This document shows positions 1-6,474 of a stretch of DNA of 11,575 nt, piece after piece (the stretch's first letter is position 1; each line of letters opens with the position of its first letter). The DNA comes from Armatimonadota bacterium (GTDB lineage Bacteria > Armatimonadota > Zipacnadia > Zipacnadales > FEN-943), in contig JAKORR010000033.1 of the NCBI GenBank assembly GCA_029777735.1, positions 1 through 11,575 on the forward strand, given 5' to 3'. Below the pieces are notes generated by a model, which searched no databases, was not told the DNA's origin, and worked only from the letters and a program-made list of their open reading frames with translations. The position numbers and the translations under genes were made by a program.

Positions 1-1166
1 CAGAAGGCCAGGCTGTAGGGATGTCCTACGGCGTCACCCGGCAGGGGCCGGCGACGCGATCCCAGAGCCCGCTCGGCCACGGCCGCCAGGTAGTCGCGAG
101 CCGACCACAGCAGCGCACCCGCCAGGGCGAAGTAGCTGCCGAGGGTCTGGCCGTCGAAGAAGTAGCGTGGGTTGTCCCGCAGCCCCACAGCTAGACGGAT
201 GAAGTGCTGAAACAGGCGGAAGTGGTAGAAAAAGACGATGCTGAAGCCCACTTCAGCGCTCAGCAAGTAGGAGATGCCGATCATCTCGGGGTAGATATGC
301 AGGAGTAGCCGGTTGTACACGACCCCAGGCCCTCCGGCAAACACGTTGCCGAGGTCCCTTTGCAGGTTCAGATCAGGCACCACGGGGAAGTAGGTGTGAA
401 GACCCTTCAGGACGTACAAGACTGCGGTGAGGCTGAAGCCTATCCAGAAGAGCTTGTTCGTAAGCACCGGTGGGACGCGTGCGGGAAGGCCCTCGACCAG
501 TTCGAGGGGCACCGCGGTCAGCGGAAAGACCAGCTTCTCGTGCTCCTCCCAGCGGGGGAAAAAGAGCAAGCTCCAACAGGCCAGGGTCCAGTAAAGGGCC
601 AGCCAGAAGGGCGTCCAGACCAGCAGCGTCGGCAGCCAAGCCCCATAAGGCACTGGCACGCCCGGCGGTTTGCCTTCGTAGGCCCAACGGATGACCGGGG
701 CTGTACGGTCGAGGCTTGGAACCAGCGCGGGGTTGAGTACATCCAGGTATAGGTCGGGGGGAGCAATGTCGGGAGTAGCGTAGTAGGACAGTCCGAGCAG
801 GTTTAGATAGACGTGCTGCGAGAATTCCTGGCCGGGCAGCGCCGCCATTGTAAGAAGCAAGGCAAAGATGACCAGAATCTCGCGTTGGCTGAGCGCCAGA
901 CGCTGGGCTACCCGGCGCAGGACGATACTTCCACCGATCAGTATCAACAACAGGAAGGTGGCGCTGCGGGCAAGATAGCCGGTACCCACGATCTCGTAGC
1001 GCAGCATAAGGGAGAAGATGCCGACGGCGGTGAAGAGGCCAACGAGAACAAGCCCGAGGATCACAGCCCGCGCAGACAGGGGTGCTGCGATGGCAACATG
1101 CGCCTCGTTCTCGGCGGTTCGAACATGCGTTGGCTGTTGGTGCGCAAGGTGCCCCGGTGTGGGCAT
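1..1166 (-). CDS. DUF6785-like polytopic membrane protein (3' end missing at window edge)
   Basis: The frame is open from the ATG at 1166 to the left edge, giving 388 codons of what is normally a protein of roughly 600 residues, so the C-terminus is missing. After a charged cytoplasmic N-terminus of about 30 residues come several hydrophobic segments (about 33-55, 67-84, 95-112, 180-203, 241-255). Marks that resemble the DUF6785/DUF6784 family of planctomycete/armatimonad-type genomes are PGQEFSQHVY near residues 111-120, a WAYEGKPPGVPVPYGAW stretch before a Trp-rich membrane segment, and WEEHEKLVFPLTAVPLEL near 206-223. The family has no established function and some members look transporter-like. 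The gene is last in the visible operon. An ATG at 1172 gives an ATGA overlap with the upstream stop, but GGGAG (1177-1173) touches it and is 6 nt from the ATG at 1166, so I prefer 1166. The family call is from memory of motifs, without a search. Confidence 0.75.
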   Translation of the reverse strand, partial: MPTPGHLAHQQPTHVRTAENEAHVAIAAPLSARAVILGLVLVGLFTAVGIFSLMLRYEIVGTGYLARSATFLLLILIGGSIVLRRVAQRLALSQREILVIFALLLTMAALPGQEFSQHVYLNLLGLSYYATPDIAPPDLYLDVLNPALVPSLDRTAPVIRWAYEGKPPGVPVPYGAWLPTLLVWTPFWLALYWTLACWSLLFFPRWEEHEKLVFPLTAVPLELVEGLPARVPPVLTNKLFWIGFSLTAVLYVLKGLHTYFPVVPDLNLQRDLGNVFAGGPGVVYNRLLLHIYPEMIGISYLLSAEVGFSIVFFYHFRLFQHFIRLAVGLRDNPRYFFDGQTLGSYFALAGALLWSARDYLAAVAERALGSRRRPLPGDAVGHPYSLAF

Positions 1167-1168
1167 CG

Positions 1169-2686
1169 TCATCTCCCGGTACTATCGGTGCTCGTCGTAA
1201 GTGCGAGTGGCCTCTCACCGAGGGTCTCTCGGGTAGAGGGCTCCTCCCTAGGTGGCTCGGTCTGTGCAGATCTGAGCAGGCCTGCATAGGCGATCCAGAA
1301 GAGGGCGGCGACAGGCATCAAGTAGAAGGCAGGCCCGACCAGCAGGCCCAGGATCTCGGAGACCAGCATGACGAAGAGGGCGCCCGTCATAACTTGCCAG
1401 CGTGGGTCCCGTACTGATTGGTGAGCGCGGAGACCCTGGACCAGCACATGGATAATCAGGTAGAGAAACAGCACTCCCCCCGGCAGGCCCAATTCGCGGA
1501 AGGCTCGTCCAAAGTCGCCCTCGATCATGCCACTAGCCTTGCCTTGCACTTCTGCGCTGTCACCAAGCAGTTGGGTGGCACGCCCAACGCCAACGCCAGT
1601 TGCGACTCCAGTGCCCAGCGGGTATGCCACAACGGATTCAATCCCCTGGCGAAGAGGTTGGACCACACGGTCAACAGTAACGGCAAGATCAAACAGGGCG
1701 GATACCCTGTCGATGGACTCGGAGGCTACCAGGCGCACGGCGCCCAAGGCCACCAACCCGATGATCAGCACTCCTAGCAGGAAGATGCGCATCTGACGCA
1801 CCAGGAGGAGAACGAGAGTGGCGCAGGTGATCAGCGCAGCAGTGGCCAGTCTTCCGCCACTGGCCAGCGCCCCACTCGCCATGCCCACGATGCACAGGGC
1901 CGAGAGCAGGCGCAGTCGGGGTACCAGGAAGGGGGCAAAGACAACTGCGATCCCGAGAGGCAGGACCGTTGCCACGTAGTGACCAAACATGCCGGGGTGC
2001 GGAAGAGTCGACATGGCGCGGTACCGGTCGCCCCCAAGGCCTAGAGTCTCTACATAGCCGAAACCCGGGCTCACGGCCAGCAGGTGTTCATACCCCAGAG
2101 ACTGCTGGACGACTCCGTAGGCGCCCACGGCTCCGGCAGCAACGACCAGACTGGTACAAAGACACAGAAGGTCACGCCGGTCGTGGAGTCCCTCGTAGGC
2201 GACGAAAAAGACGGGCAGCCAGCCGATCCAACTGCGGATACCGGCTAGCGCGGCGAGCCAGTTGGACGTAAAGACATTGGTTCCCTCGGCGAGAACCCAC
2301 AAAAGGAAGACCGCCATGATGGCCACCGTAGCCACTCCCGGGACCCGGGCATACTGGTTGCTGCGGTTTCGAAGCACCAGCCAGCGCACAACGGCCAACC
2401 ACAAGACCAAATCTTTGAACAGAAGCGTGAACCAACCTGTAGCCACACCCTTGAGGATGCCGTCGAGAGATGAGACCACGATGAGCATGACTAGCGCAGG
2501 CACAGGGGGCCCTAGCGCTACCGTCAGCGCAAGGACCGCGAAACAGGGCAGGACCACCGAAGTCAGAGACCCACGGCTAAGAAGGATTGTGGCAACCGTG
2601 GCGGCGCCAGCCACTATGGGAAGTGGCACCCACGCCGCCTCCGGATGCACTGTCACCACGGGTCGGGGAGATGCGTCGCCAGTCAA
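1169..2686 (-). CDS. O-antigen ligase/polymerase-like membrane protein (WaaL/Wzy-type)
   Basis: This is a 505-residue, highly hydrophobic protein with about 12 predicted membrane segments. Features match the O-antigen ligase superfamily: an Arg-containing RYRAMSTLPHPGMFGHY stretch (residues 221-237) like the family's 'R..gt..hPn..g.y' region, a GGRLA turn (277-281) before a helix, then a long extracytoplasmic loop (about 320-398) ending in EGDFGRAFRELGLPGG (389-404), the usual 'E..y...l.E.G..G' signature before the last helices. The family transfers or polymerises lipid-linked glycans on the outer face of the inner membrane. Ligase, polymerase and EPS-polymerase roles cannot be separated from sequence alone. 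The start is a TTG at 2686, preceded at 10 nt by GAGG (2700-2697); its TTGA overlaps the upstream stop, implying translational coupling. The soluble C-terminal tail (about 473-505) is Pro/Glu/Thr-rich and looks disordered. Confidence 0.8.
   Translation of the reverse strand: MTGDASPRPVVTVHPEAAWVPLPIVAGAATVATILLSRGSLTSVVLPCFAVLALTVALGPPVPALVMLIVVSSLDGILKGVATGWFTLLFKDLVLWLAVVRWLVLRNRSNQYARVPGVATVAIMAVFLLWVLAEGTNVFTSNWLAALAGIRSWIGWLPVFFVAYEGLHDRRDLLCLCTSLVVAAGAVGAYGVVQQSLGYEHLLAVSPGFGYVETLGLGGDRYRAMSTLPHPGMFGHYVATVLPLGIAVVFAPFLVPRLRLLSALCIVGMASGALASGGRLATAALITCATLVLLLVRQMRIFLLGVLIIGLVALGAVRLVASESIDRVSALFDLAVTVDRVVQPLRQGIESVVAYPLGTGVATGVGVGRATQLLGDSAEVQGKASGMIEGDFGRAFRELGLPGGVLFLYLIIHVLVQGLRAHQSVRDPRWQVMTGALFVMLVSEILGLLVGPAFYLMPVAALFWIAYAGLLRSAQTEPPREEPSTRETLGERPLALTTSTDSTGR
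1173..1177 (-). promoter_or_regulatory. Ribosome binding site deciding the start of the DUF6785-like gene
   Basis: Read on the minus strand, GGGAG lies in the last codons of the upstream O-antigen-ligase-like gene. It directly abuts the ATG at 1172, leaving no spacer, but stands 6 nt before the second ATG at 1166. This favours 1166 for initiation by ordinary Shine-Dalgarno pairing. The ATGA overlap at 1172-1169 remains possible by termination-reinitiation. Confidence 0.5.
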
Positions 2687-4305
2687 GGCACTTGTGCCTC
2701 TTCTCCGCTCCGCTTGGAGCCGATGATTTCAATATCACTCGCTGGCTCGCCACGGGCGCTCGCCGGCATCCCACCCGAAGGCATGCCGAATTCCAGCACT
2801 GTGACATAGGCCTGCGAGGCTCCACCCGGCGTCAGGGCGCTGCGCCACGCTCGTTCTTGCGGCCCATAGCGCAGGAAACTGTGAGTCTCAGAGCGCGCAC
2901 CGAGGTCTTCGAGGACCGCGATGAGCTGTTGGGCCAGCTTTCTGGCGTCCGTGCTACCCCTGTCCCGAGTCACGAGCCATACCCGATGGCCGTTCTTGAG
3001 TACGCGCGCCAGGCGTGCTGGGCCGTCCCGGCGTAAGGATACAGCCTCCTCGCGCGGGCCGGGATGGTGGTAATAGCGGTACAGCCCGGCGTCGAAAAAC
3101 GTCACGACGGCATCCTTTGGGCCAACTTCGCGGTTGAGAAAGTCTGCTACCTGGCGCCAGTCCAGTGCATACTGGGGGTTTAGGTGGTTGCGCAGTGTGA
3201 AATAGTTGCCCAGGCCTATCAGGTGCCCGGCCAGGACGAGAGCGAGCGCAGTCGAGGCCCACCAGGTGGTACGAGCCTGGTACCAGCCTAGCGCTATCAC
3301 CAGCAGCGCGCAGGGTAAGGCATGCAGGGCGAGGCTGCCAATGCGAACTGGGGGCTCACGGGGCACAAAACAGAGCATCACCCAGACCACAGCGACAGCA
3401 AAGGGCCAGATTACGAGCAACAAACGCCAAGAGGAATCTTGCCGCCACGCGAATCTCGTCCCGACGAGAAGCAGAGTGAGGGAGGAGAGCACCAGGGGCG
3501 CCGCCACCTGTAGTTGCCAGGGAGGCACGACCTCGCTCGCAAGCAGGCTCCACGCCGCCAGGCCACCCTTGAGCAAGGCCACTGAGCCGGAGTCCGCCCG
3601 GAAGGGATGCGTAACTTGCCTAGAGCCCTCACAGGCCCACAGAACGGCGGGCAGAACAGCGGTGACCGTCGTGACAGCCGCCGCGACAACTGGCCACACG
3701 CTCCAACTCTCGCGCTTCCGTAGGGCCCTTACGAGGACCCAGCCCCAGGGAAGGATGAGCGTCAAGGCCGGAAGGTAATCGGAATAGGCAGTGAGAGCCG
3801 TGCCGACAGCAAGCAGGAGCAGCCATCTCCCCCGCCCCGTGCGCAGGTAGCCCACGGCGCCGACCATCGCCAGGCAGAAGGCTCCAGCGACCGGCGCGAA
3901 GTAACGCGCCATGCGCCAGTAGAGCAGCAGCTCGCTCGACAGGCACACCAAAGCCATGGCCGCTACGGGACCCGGCCAGGGCAGAAGCCACCAGGCCAGG
4001 AGGCCCGTGCCAGCCACTGCCACGACGGCCGGAAGCAGACCCGCAAGTCGCAGTGCTGCATCAGTAGACCCGGCGATCTGAACCCAGGTGCGCATGTACA
4101 GGTAATACGTCCTCGGGTGCATGAAATCCTCAGGGAGAGTGCGCGACTCGGTGCGGTAGCAGGTGAGAAACTCGTCGACCTGAAGGCTGCGCGACTCCAG
4201 GCGCCACACCATGAGAAAGACCCAGAGCGCCGCAAGGGCAAGCAGGACGACCAGCCGGGAAGCTGCAAGATTCCCTGATGTCGATTCGCTCGGCGGTGAA
4301 ACCAT
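2683..4305 (-). CDS. PMT/ArnT-like membrane glycosyltransferase (GT39-type, GT-C fold)
   Basis: From the ATG at 4305 this is 540 residues. A 16-residue cytoplasmic start leads into the first membrane helix. Then come QVDE (D44, E45), the acidic pair expected in the first extracytoplasmic loop of GT-C enzymes, and HPRTYYLYMRTW (63-74) followed by G-x4-ALRL, the usual 'hP..yyl...w...G...lRl' pattern. RMARYFAP (131-138) matches the family's R..RY segment. About ten membrane helices follow, then a soluble tail starting at DWRQVADFL (382-390). Such enzymes move a sugar from a polyprenyl-phosphate donor to lipid or protein on the outer membrane face; donor and acceptor are unknown here. It is first in the minus-strand operon. 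The frame stays open up to a TTG at 4440, but that TTG is the -35 element of a good promoter and lacks a close ribosome site, so I take 4305. No strong Shine-Dalgarno precedes 4305 either. Confidence 0.78.
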   Translation of the reverse strand: MVSPPSESTSGNLAASRLVVLLALAALWVFLMVWRLESRSLQVDEFLTCYRTESRTLPEDFMHPRTYYLYMRTWVQIAGSTDAALRLAGLLPAVVAVAGTGLLAWWLLPWPGPVAAMALVCLSSELLLYWRMARYFAPVAGAFCLAMVGAVGYLRTGRGRWLLLLAVGTALTAYSDYLPALTLILPWGWVLVRALRKRESWSVWPVVAAAVTTVTAVLPAVLWACEGSRQVTHPFRADSGSVALLKGGLAAWSLLASEVVPPWQLQVAAPLVLSSLTLLLVGTRFAWRQDSSWRLLLVIWPFAVAVVWVMLCFVPREPPVRIGSLALHALPCALLVIALGWYQARTTWWASTALALVLAGHLIGLGNYFTLRNHLNPQYALDWRQVADFLNREVGPKDAVVTFFDAGLYRYYHHPGPREEAVSLRRDGPARLARVLKNGHRVWLVTRDRGSTDARKLAQQLIAVLEDLGARSETHSFLRYGPQERAWRSALTPGGASQAYVTVLEFGMPSGGMPASARGEPASDIEIIGSKRSGEEAQVP

Positions 4306-4386
4306 AGCGGCTTGTCCAGACGCACGAGGAGTCCGGCCCGACGCAACCACAGGACCAGATTGAGAGGCTACGCTGCAGTCCAGGGT

Positions 4387-4520
4387 CGCCAGGGCATGTC
4401 GCCGGGTGGAATTGTAGGCGGCGCCGGAGGGCGCGGTCAACCAGGCGCCTGTGGTACCTTCTCTGACGGGCCAGCAGATGTGCGGGCCTCGCAGGTGCCC
4501 CGGCAGGGAATGTCCCCAGG
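4387..4520. repeat. Imperfect direct repeat flanking the minus-strand promoter
   Basis: A 20-nt motif at 4387-4406 (CGCCAGGGCATGTCGCCGGG) recurs at 4501-4520 with 16 of 20 bases the same, 114 bp apart. One copy covers the predicted transcription start of the minus-strand operon and the other lies about 100 bp upstream. The second copy contains GGGAATGTCCC, nearly an inverted repeat. A perfect 10-bp palindrome, CAGGCGCCTG (4442-4451), lies just upstream of the -35 box. This could be a pair of operator sites, but in GC-rich DNA such a match may be chance. Confidence 0.3.
4411..4440 (-). promoter_or_regulatory. Sigma70-type promoter for the minus-strand operon
   Basis: On the minus strand TTGACC (4440-4435) and TACAAT (4416-4411) are separated by 18 nt. 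Each hexamer differs by one base from the TTGACA/TATAAT consensus. Transcription would begin near 4404, giving a leader of about 100 nt to the ATG at 4305. This is the best promoter match I found in the divergent region. It implies the longest reading frame of the glycosyltransferase, which would begin inside the -35 box, is not its real start. Confidence 0.6.
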
Positions 4521-4577
4521 GAGCGGAAGTGAACCAGGAAGGTCTGAGATCCGCACACCTGAACTAAGGGAAACATC

Positions 4578-4754
4578 GTGGCCTAGGTTGTAGCGCTGGG
4601 CGAAGCCTTGGCAGAGATAATACTAATGCTCAAGCAAGCCGGCATACTGCTTGACGTTCCGGGCGACTTCGCAGGGCTCTCCCCGAGCGGCGCACCGGGA
4701 CTGTGGCGCACGTTCGGGCCAGAGCAGGCCACTCATGGAGGTGAGGGCAAGTGA
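4578..4754 (+). pseudogene. 5' relic of a PfkB-family carbohydrate kinase gene
   Basis: AAGGG (4566-4570) stands 7 nt before a GTG at 4578, which is followed by GCC and a TAG stop (4584-4586). The same frame then reads VVALGEALAEII, and further on LLDVPGDFAGLSPSGAPG (4650-4700). This reproduces the N-terminus of one PfkB/ribokinase-type sugar kinase group ('vvaLGEaLvEim... l..PGdF.Gp.pSGAPa'), where the GEAL and SGAP segments help form the substrate site. After SGAPG the similarity fails in this frame. One base over (4703-4732), VAHVRARAGH resembles the expected 'vA..lARLGh', suggesting a frameshift. The remaining roughly 250 codons of a normal kinase are absent. The frame ends at TGA 4752-4754, overlapping the next gene's GTG as GTGA. 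An internal ATG at 4626 could still give a 42-residue peptide. I read it as a decayed, truncated gene. Sequencing error at the TAG cannot explain the missing C-terminus. Confidence 0.6.
4737..4741 (+). promoter_or_regulatory. Ribosome binding site deciding the GTG start of the GHL10 gene
   Basis: GGAGG lies 9 nt before the GTG at 4751. An in-frame stop at 4742-4744 rules out any earlier start, and the codons after 4751 give a hydrophobic export signal, so the rare GTG start is well supported. Confidence 0.7.
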
Positions 4755-6469
4755 GTATCACAGCGTTGCTCCTAGCGGTAAGCTTGGCCGCCGCAATCCA
4801 AGGAGCCACTGGCATCAAGGAGCACCGAGGCGTTTGGCTGCACCCGTCAGAGTTTAGCAAAGCTGAGGACTGCGACAAGTTCGTTGAACGAATGGCTGCG
4901 GCGCGCCTTAACGTTGCCTACCCTCTTGTGTGGTACCGGGGAGGGCAAGCCTCGTGGCGTACAGACGCCTGCGCCATGGACGCCGCGGTGACCGCGGACT
5001 ACGACCCCTTGGGCTATCTTGTCGACCGCTGCCACGAGAAGGGCCTTCAGGTGCACGCCTGGTTCGTCAACGGGGCTTTGGGAGCGCCCAAGGCGCTGGG
5101 GCCTCTGGCTAACCGCACCGACTGGCTAGTCCACCCTGCGCCGGGGAAGACAACGGGTTGGTGGGACCTTGGCAACCCCGAAGTACGCGAGTTCCAGAAA
5201 AACCTGATGGTGGAAGTACTGCGCAAGTATGACGTCGATGGGGTGCACTTCGACTACATACGCTACAGCGGGCAGGTCCTCTGCTTCTGCGACCACTGCA
5301 CCGCCGAATTCCGGCAGCTCCATGGACACGATGTGATGACACTGGCGGGAGAGAGCTTCCCGCTGGCGCGGGCCATCTCGGGCAACCCTATTGCTCACCC
5401 TACGACGGCCAAGGTGCTGGTGGCCCTAGACGACGGCACGCCGGCGATAGCGGTCAACGAGCTAGGGCAGGGACGCGTGCTCCTACTCAACTGGCACGCC
5501 TACCGAGACCGAACGCCCGCTGTGAGCACCGTGGTGCGTCGGTTTCTCGAATCTGCGGGCGCGAAGAGTGGAGAGTCCCTATTCCTCTTCAGGCCCGAAG
5601 CTACCATTGCTAAGTACGGGCGGCTGGCCTACAGCGACGTGGAGGACTGGCTGCGCGAGCTAGGCTACCAAAGCAAGGTGATGGAGGAGGCGGAGCTGGG
5701 CTCGGTAGGGGTGAGGTCGGTGATCTGTCTGGTGGCGGCCTACTACACGCCCGGAGAGGTGGCTCAGAAGCTGGTTAGCCTGGTGGAGGGCGGCTGTAAT
5801 GTGATCGTCATCGATGGGCCCGTATATGGCATGAAGGAGCCCGCGGTCCAGAAGCTTACAGGGTTCTCGGGCACCGCATCCTACTTCAGCGGTTTCCGAT
5901 CGCTGGTGCCCCAGGAGGACAGCGACCTGGTGCCGACAGGTGGGAAGTTGGTGCCTGAGGAGGAATGGAAGCGGATAGCAGAGGATTGGGCCAGCTACCG
6001 CAAGGACGGCGTGAGCCGGCTTGTGCGGGATGTCTACGAAGCTGCCAAGGCCGTGAAGCCGGAGGCGGCAGTCACGGCGGCAGTGTTCCAGAGCCAGCAA
6101 AGCGCCGAAGCCGTCTACCAGGACTGGCCGCGCTGGCTGCGCGAGGGCTTTATAGACTACGTGCTTCCCATGGCCTACGTCATGGAGAATGAGAGGCTGA
6201 CGGAACGATTGGGCGAATGGAAGGGACTGGACCCAGGCCTGGAGCGCATCATACCAGGGCTTAGCTTGTACCAACGCACCGAAGTCGGTGGCGCGTCTCC
6301 CAGGCCCGCGGACCTGGTGCTGCAGCAAGTGGACCTATGTCGCCAGGCGGGCGCCAGGGGTGTGAACTTTTTCGCTTTGGCCTATCTGAGTGACGAGATC
6401 ATCTCAGCCCTCAATCAGGGACCCTTCCGCGAATCTGCAGATCCGTACGTGCCACTACAGAAGGAGTAA
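4751..6469 (+). CDS. Secreted GHL10 (DUF187/YngK-like) glycosidase with inserted trimerisation-like domain
   Basis: This is a 572-residue protein starting at GTG. Residues 1-16 are a short hydrophobic signal-like segment with no basic residues. EHRGVWLHPSEF (24-35) opens a TIM barrel, and VDGVHFDYIRY (162-172) is the GHL10 strand carrying the likely catalytic or binding Asp168. The barrel resumes at EEWKRIAEDWASYRKDGV (404-421), then QDWPRWLREGFIDYVLPMAY (457-476) and the final strand near 536-546. Between them, about residues 197-400, lies a foreign block: LDDGTPAIAVNELGQGRV (226-243), as in the end of beta-galactosidase trimerisation domains, then a Rossmann-like unit (about 276-358, ending VIVIDGP). 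CFCDHC (178-183) may bind a metal. Family members act on glycans outside the cytoplasm; substrate is unknown. It is the first intact gene of the plus-strand operon, 5 nt from the next. Confidence 0.82.
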   Translation: MSITALLLAVSLAAAIQGATGIKEHRGVWLHPSEFSKAEDCDKFVERMAAARLNVAYPLVWYRGGQASWRTDACAMDAAVTADYDPLGYLVDRCHEKGLQVHAWFVNGALGAPKALGPLANRTDWLVHPAPGKTTGWWDLGNPEVREFQKNLMVEVLRKYDVDGVHFDYIRYSGQVLCFCDHCTAEFRQLHGHDVMTLAGESFPLARAISGNPIAHPTTAKVLVALDDGTPAIAVNELGQGRVLLLNWHAYRDRTPAVSTVVRRFLESAGAKSGESLFLFRPEATIAKYGRLAYSDVEDWLRELGYQSKVMEEAELGSVGVRSVICLVAAYYTPGEVAQKLVSLVEGGCNVIVIDGPVYGMKEPAVQKLTGFSGTASYFSGFRSLVPQEDSDLVPTGGKLVPEEEWKRIAEDWASYRKDGVSRLVRDVYEAAKAVKPEAAVTAAVFQSQQSAEAVYQDWPRWLREGFIDYVLPMAYVMENERLTERLGEWKGLDPGLERIIPGLSLYQRTEVGGASPRPADLVLQQVDLCRQAGARGVNFFALAYLSDEIISALNQGPFRESADPYVPLQKE

Positions 6470-6474
6470 AGGCG

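Larger units (their letters stand above)
4306..4577. other. Divergent intergenic region without a supported gene
   Basis: Between the two divergent operons this stretch holds the minus-strand promoter and leader, the imperfect repeat and the palindrome described separately. A plus-strand frame of 93 codons (4312-4593) crosses it, but its Arg/Gly/Pro-rich product resembles nothing I know and it has no ribosome site. No plus-strand promoter with acceptable spacing was found here or in the following kinase relic. Confidence 0.6.

Noticed and set aside
373..1287. Open minus-strand frame of 304 codons
   Set aside because: Its product is Arg/Pro/Ser-rich with no membrane or domain pattern. It lies antisense-frame to the convincing DUF6785-like frame on the same strand, which has clear membrane helices and continues to the edge.
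813..1289. Open plus-strand frame of 158 codons
   Set aside because: It lies opposite the membrane-protein genes, has a low-complexity polar product and no ribosome site; it is a by-product of GC-rich coding sequence.
4312..4593. 93-codon plus-strand frame in the divergent region
   Set aside because: It has no ribosome site and a composition-biased product unlike known proteins, and it runs through the promoter and the kinase relic's ribosome site. Kept only as a note because the repeat mismatches fall at its third codon positions.
4608..4624. AT-rich pocket (TTGGCA, GATAAT, AATACT) as a plus-strand promoter
   Set aside because: No -35/-10 pair has 16-19 nt spacing, and the stretch is explained as codons of the kinase relic. 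The plus-strand promoter remains unlocated.
5660..6328. Open minus-strand frame of 222 codons
   Set aside because: It is opposite the second half of the GHL10 gene, whose motifs are unmistakable. The antisense product shows His/Arg/Leu-rich filler.
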